Shown: piece after piece, positions 63,593-64,000 of the stretch
Layout: each line of letters opens with the position of its first letter
Position numbering within the stretch: the stretch's first letter is position 1
DNA from: Ilyobacter_A sp963668015
GTDB taxonomy: Bacteria; Fusobacteriota; Fusobacteriia; Fusobacteriales; Fusobacteriaceae
Reading direction: 5' to 3'
DNA: 64,000 nt
NCBI GenBank assembly: GCA_963668015.2
Contig: CAXXCR010000010.1
Coordinates: 62,001-126,000 of the forward strand
Notes under the pieces: generated by a model
The model's database searches: none
The model's input: only the letters and a program-made list of their open reading frames with translations
Told to the model about the DNA's origin: nothing
Made by a program: the position numbers and the translations under genes

Positions 63593-63883
63593 CTAGTCGT
63601 TTAGGTTTATTATTTCAGCGATTATATCATAATACGGCCCTTCTTCGTCCTCGCCGTATTCAAAAATGAACCCGACCTGCACATCTTCAAGTAAAAAACC
63701 TACATATTTTTCCTCTACATAGCTGTACTCTATTTTTTTAAGCTTGAAATTTAATATTTTTTCCCCTATATCAGGTCTCTGCTCTACCAGCTCTTTTAGG
63801 TCGTCTGACAGGTCCACTTGGCAAAGTTCCTGCATTTTTTCAGATATAGCTTCTACTCTTCTATTCAACTTTTCTAAATCCAT
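63593..63883 (-). CDS. 96-residue protein of unknown function
   Basis: Not recognised. MDLEKLNRRVEAISEKMQEL is a helix, followed by an acidic beta-rich half (YVGFLLEDVQVGFIFEYGEDEEG and YYDIIAEIINLND). No signal peptide or membrane segment; probably a small cytosolic acidic protein. The start follows GGAGG, and gene-like codon use makes it credible. It lies between the MATE gene and the gene that ends at 63961, each separated by a hairpin. Confidence 0.75.
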   Translation of the reverse strand: MDLEKLNRRVEAISEKMQELCQVDLSDDLKELVEQRPDIGEKILNFKLKKIEYSYVEEKYVGFLLEDVQVGFIFEYGEDEEGPYYDIIAEIINLND

Positions 63884-63927
63884 CTTATACCTCCACTCAC
63901 TTTGTTCCCCATTCTACACTATAAGGC

Positions 63928-63954
63928 AAAAAAAGGCAACACCTGAGTGTTGCC
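63928..63954 (-). terminator. terminator of the gene entering from the right
   Basis: GGCAACAC / GTGTTGCC with a four-base loop and seven T on the minus strand. Confidence 0.85.
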
Positions 63955-63960
63955 ATATGA

Positions 63961-64000
63961 CTATCTTTTTCTTTTGTTGTAATGAGGCGAATCTCCCCAT
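63961..64000 (-). CDS. C-terminal end of an unidentified gene (runs off the window)
   Basis: The frame ending at 63961 reads GDSPHYNKRKR and stop, a basic tail typical of an RNA- or ribosome-associated protein, just before a good terminator. Too short to identify. Confidence 0.4.
   Translation of the reverse strand, partial: WGDSPHYNKRKR

Overview
The window is AT-rich (about one-third G+C by eye) with compact operons, strong GGAGG ribosome binding sites and many short hairpin terminators. The gene set points to a fermentative anaerobe: type III glutamine synthetase, one-protein GshF glutathione synthesis, Rnf-type electron transport parts, class I Fe-S fumarase beside malic enzyme, CIRCE-controlled chaperones and many MATE exporters. 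I infer a member of the Fusobacteriota, most like the Ilyobacter/Propionigenium group. This rests on protein resemblance from memory and not on a search.

Layout. 1-2.5 kb: polyamine operon speA-speD-speE on the minus strand. 2.7-7.1 kb: ArsC/Spx-like protein, M42 peptidase, GIY-YIG protein and lon. 7.3-9.95 kb: groES-groEL behind a CIRCE operator, with a small secreted protein gene attached; a paralogue of that protein lies at 22 kb. 10.0-10.4 kb: tRNA operon Gly-Val-Asp-Thr. 10.5-13 kb: NitT/TauT-type ABC importer and a 58-aa protein. 13-16.4 kb: thioredoxin and type III glutamine synthetase, the latter with a leader ORF and attenuator. 17.3-21.4 kb: arsR-MATE-gshF. 22-24 kb: class II photolyase. 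24.3-28.3 kb: NusG-II protein, then a CrtI-like desaturase, an AarF/UbiB kinase and a VTT membrane protein packed together. 28.6-31.3 kb: fumarase alpha and beta plus malic enzyme behind a consensus promoter. 31.5-38 kb: radical SAM protein, Cys-rich miniprotein, rnfC with a fused rnfD-rnfG, a secreted TroA-like protein and a NamZ-type muramidase. 38-44.5 kb: three NCS2 purine permeases, one behind a guanine riboswitch and two behind a more diverged leader, with a MATE gene between. 44.6-50.9 kb: HAD phosphatase, CIRCE-controlled clpB, alpha/beta hydrolase, coiled-coil protein and MORN lipoprotein. 51.0-51.35 kb: tRNA operon Gly-Glu-Ala-Met. 51.4-60.5 kb: flavoprotein disulfide reductase, phosphoesterase, a GGDEF/HD-GYP protein, Nudix hydrolase, an intact IS256-family element and a broken diguanylate cyclase. 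61-64 kb: metA, MATE, a small unknown gene and the end of an unidentified gene.

Two features stand out. First, four copies of an imperfect, inverted-repeat-bounded element of about 250-360 bp lie in intergenic gaps (16.9, 21.6, 41.0 and 48.9 kb). They share words built on CACAGAG and ATTCGTG and are unlike any feature named here. Second, at least two dozen reading-frame breaks, most between 8.6 and 16.2 kb, are all repaired by removing one base, nearly always from a run of identical bases. That pattern fits insertion-type sequence error far better than gene decay, so genes such as groEL, clpB and glutamine synthetase should be read as probably functional.
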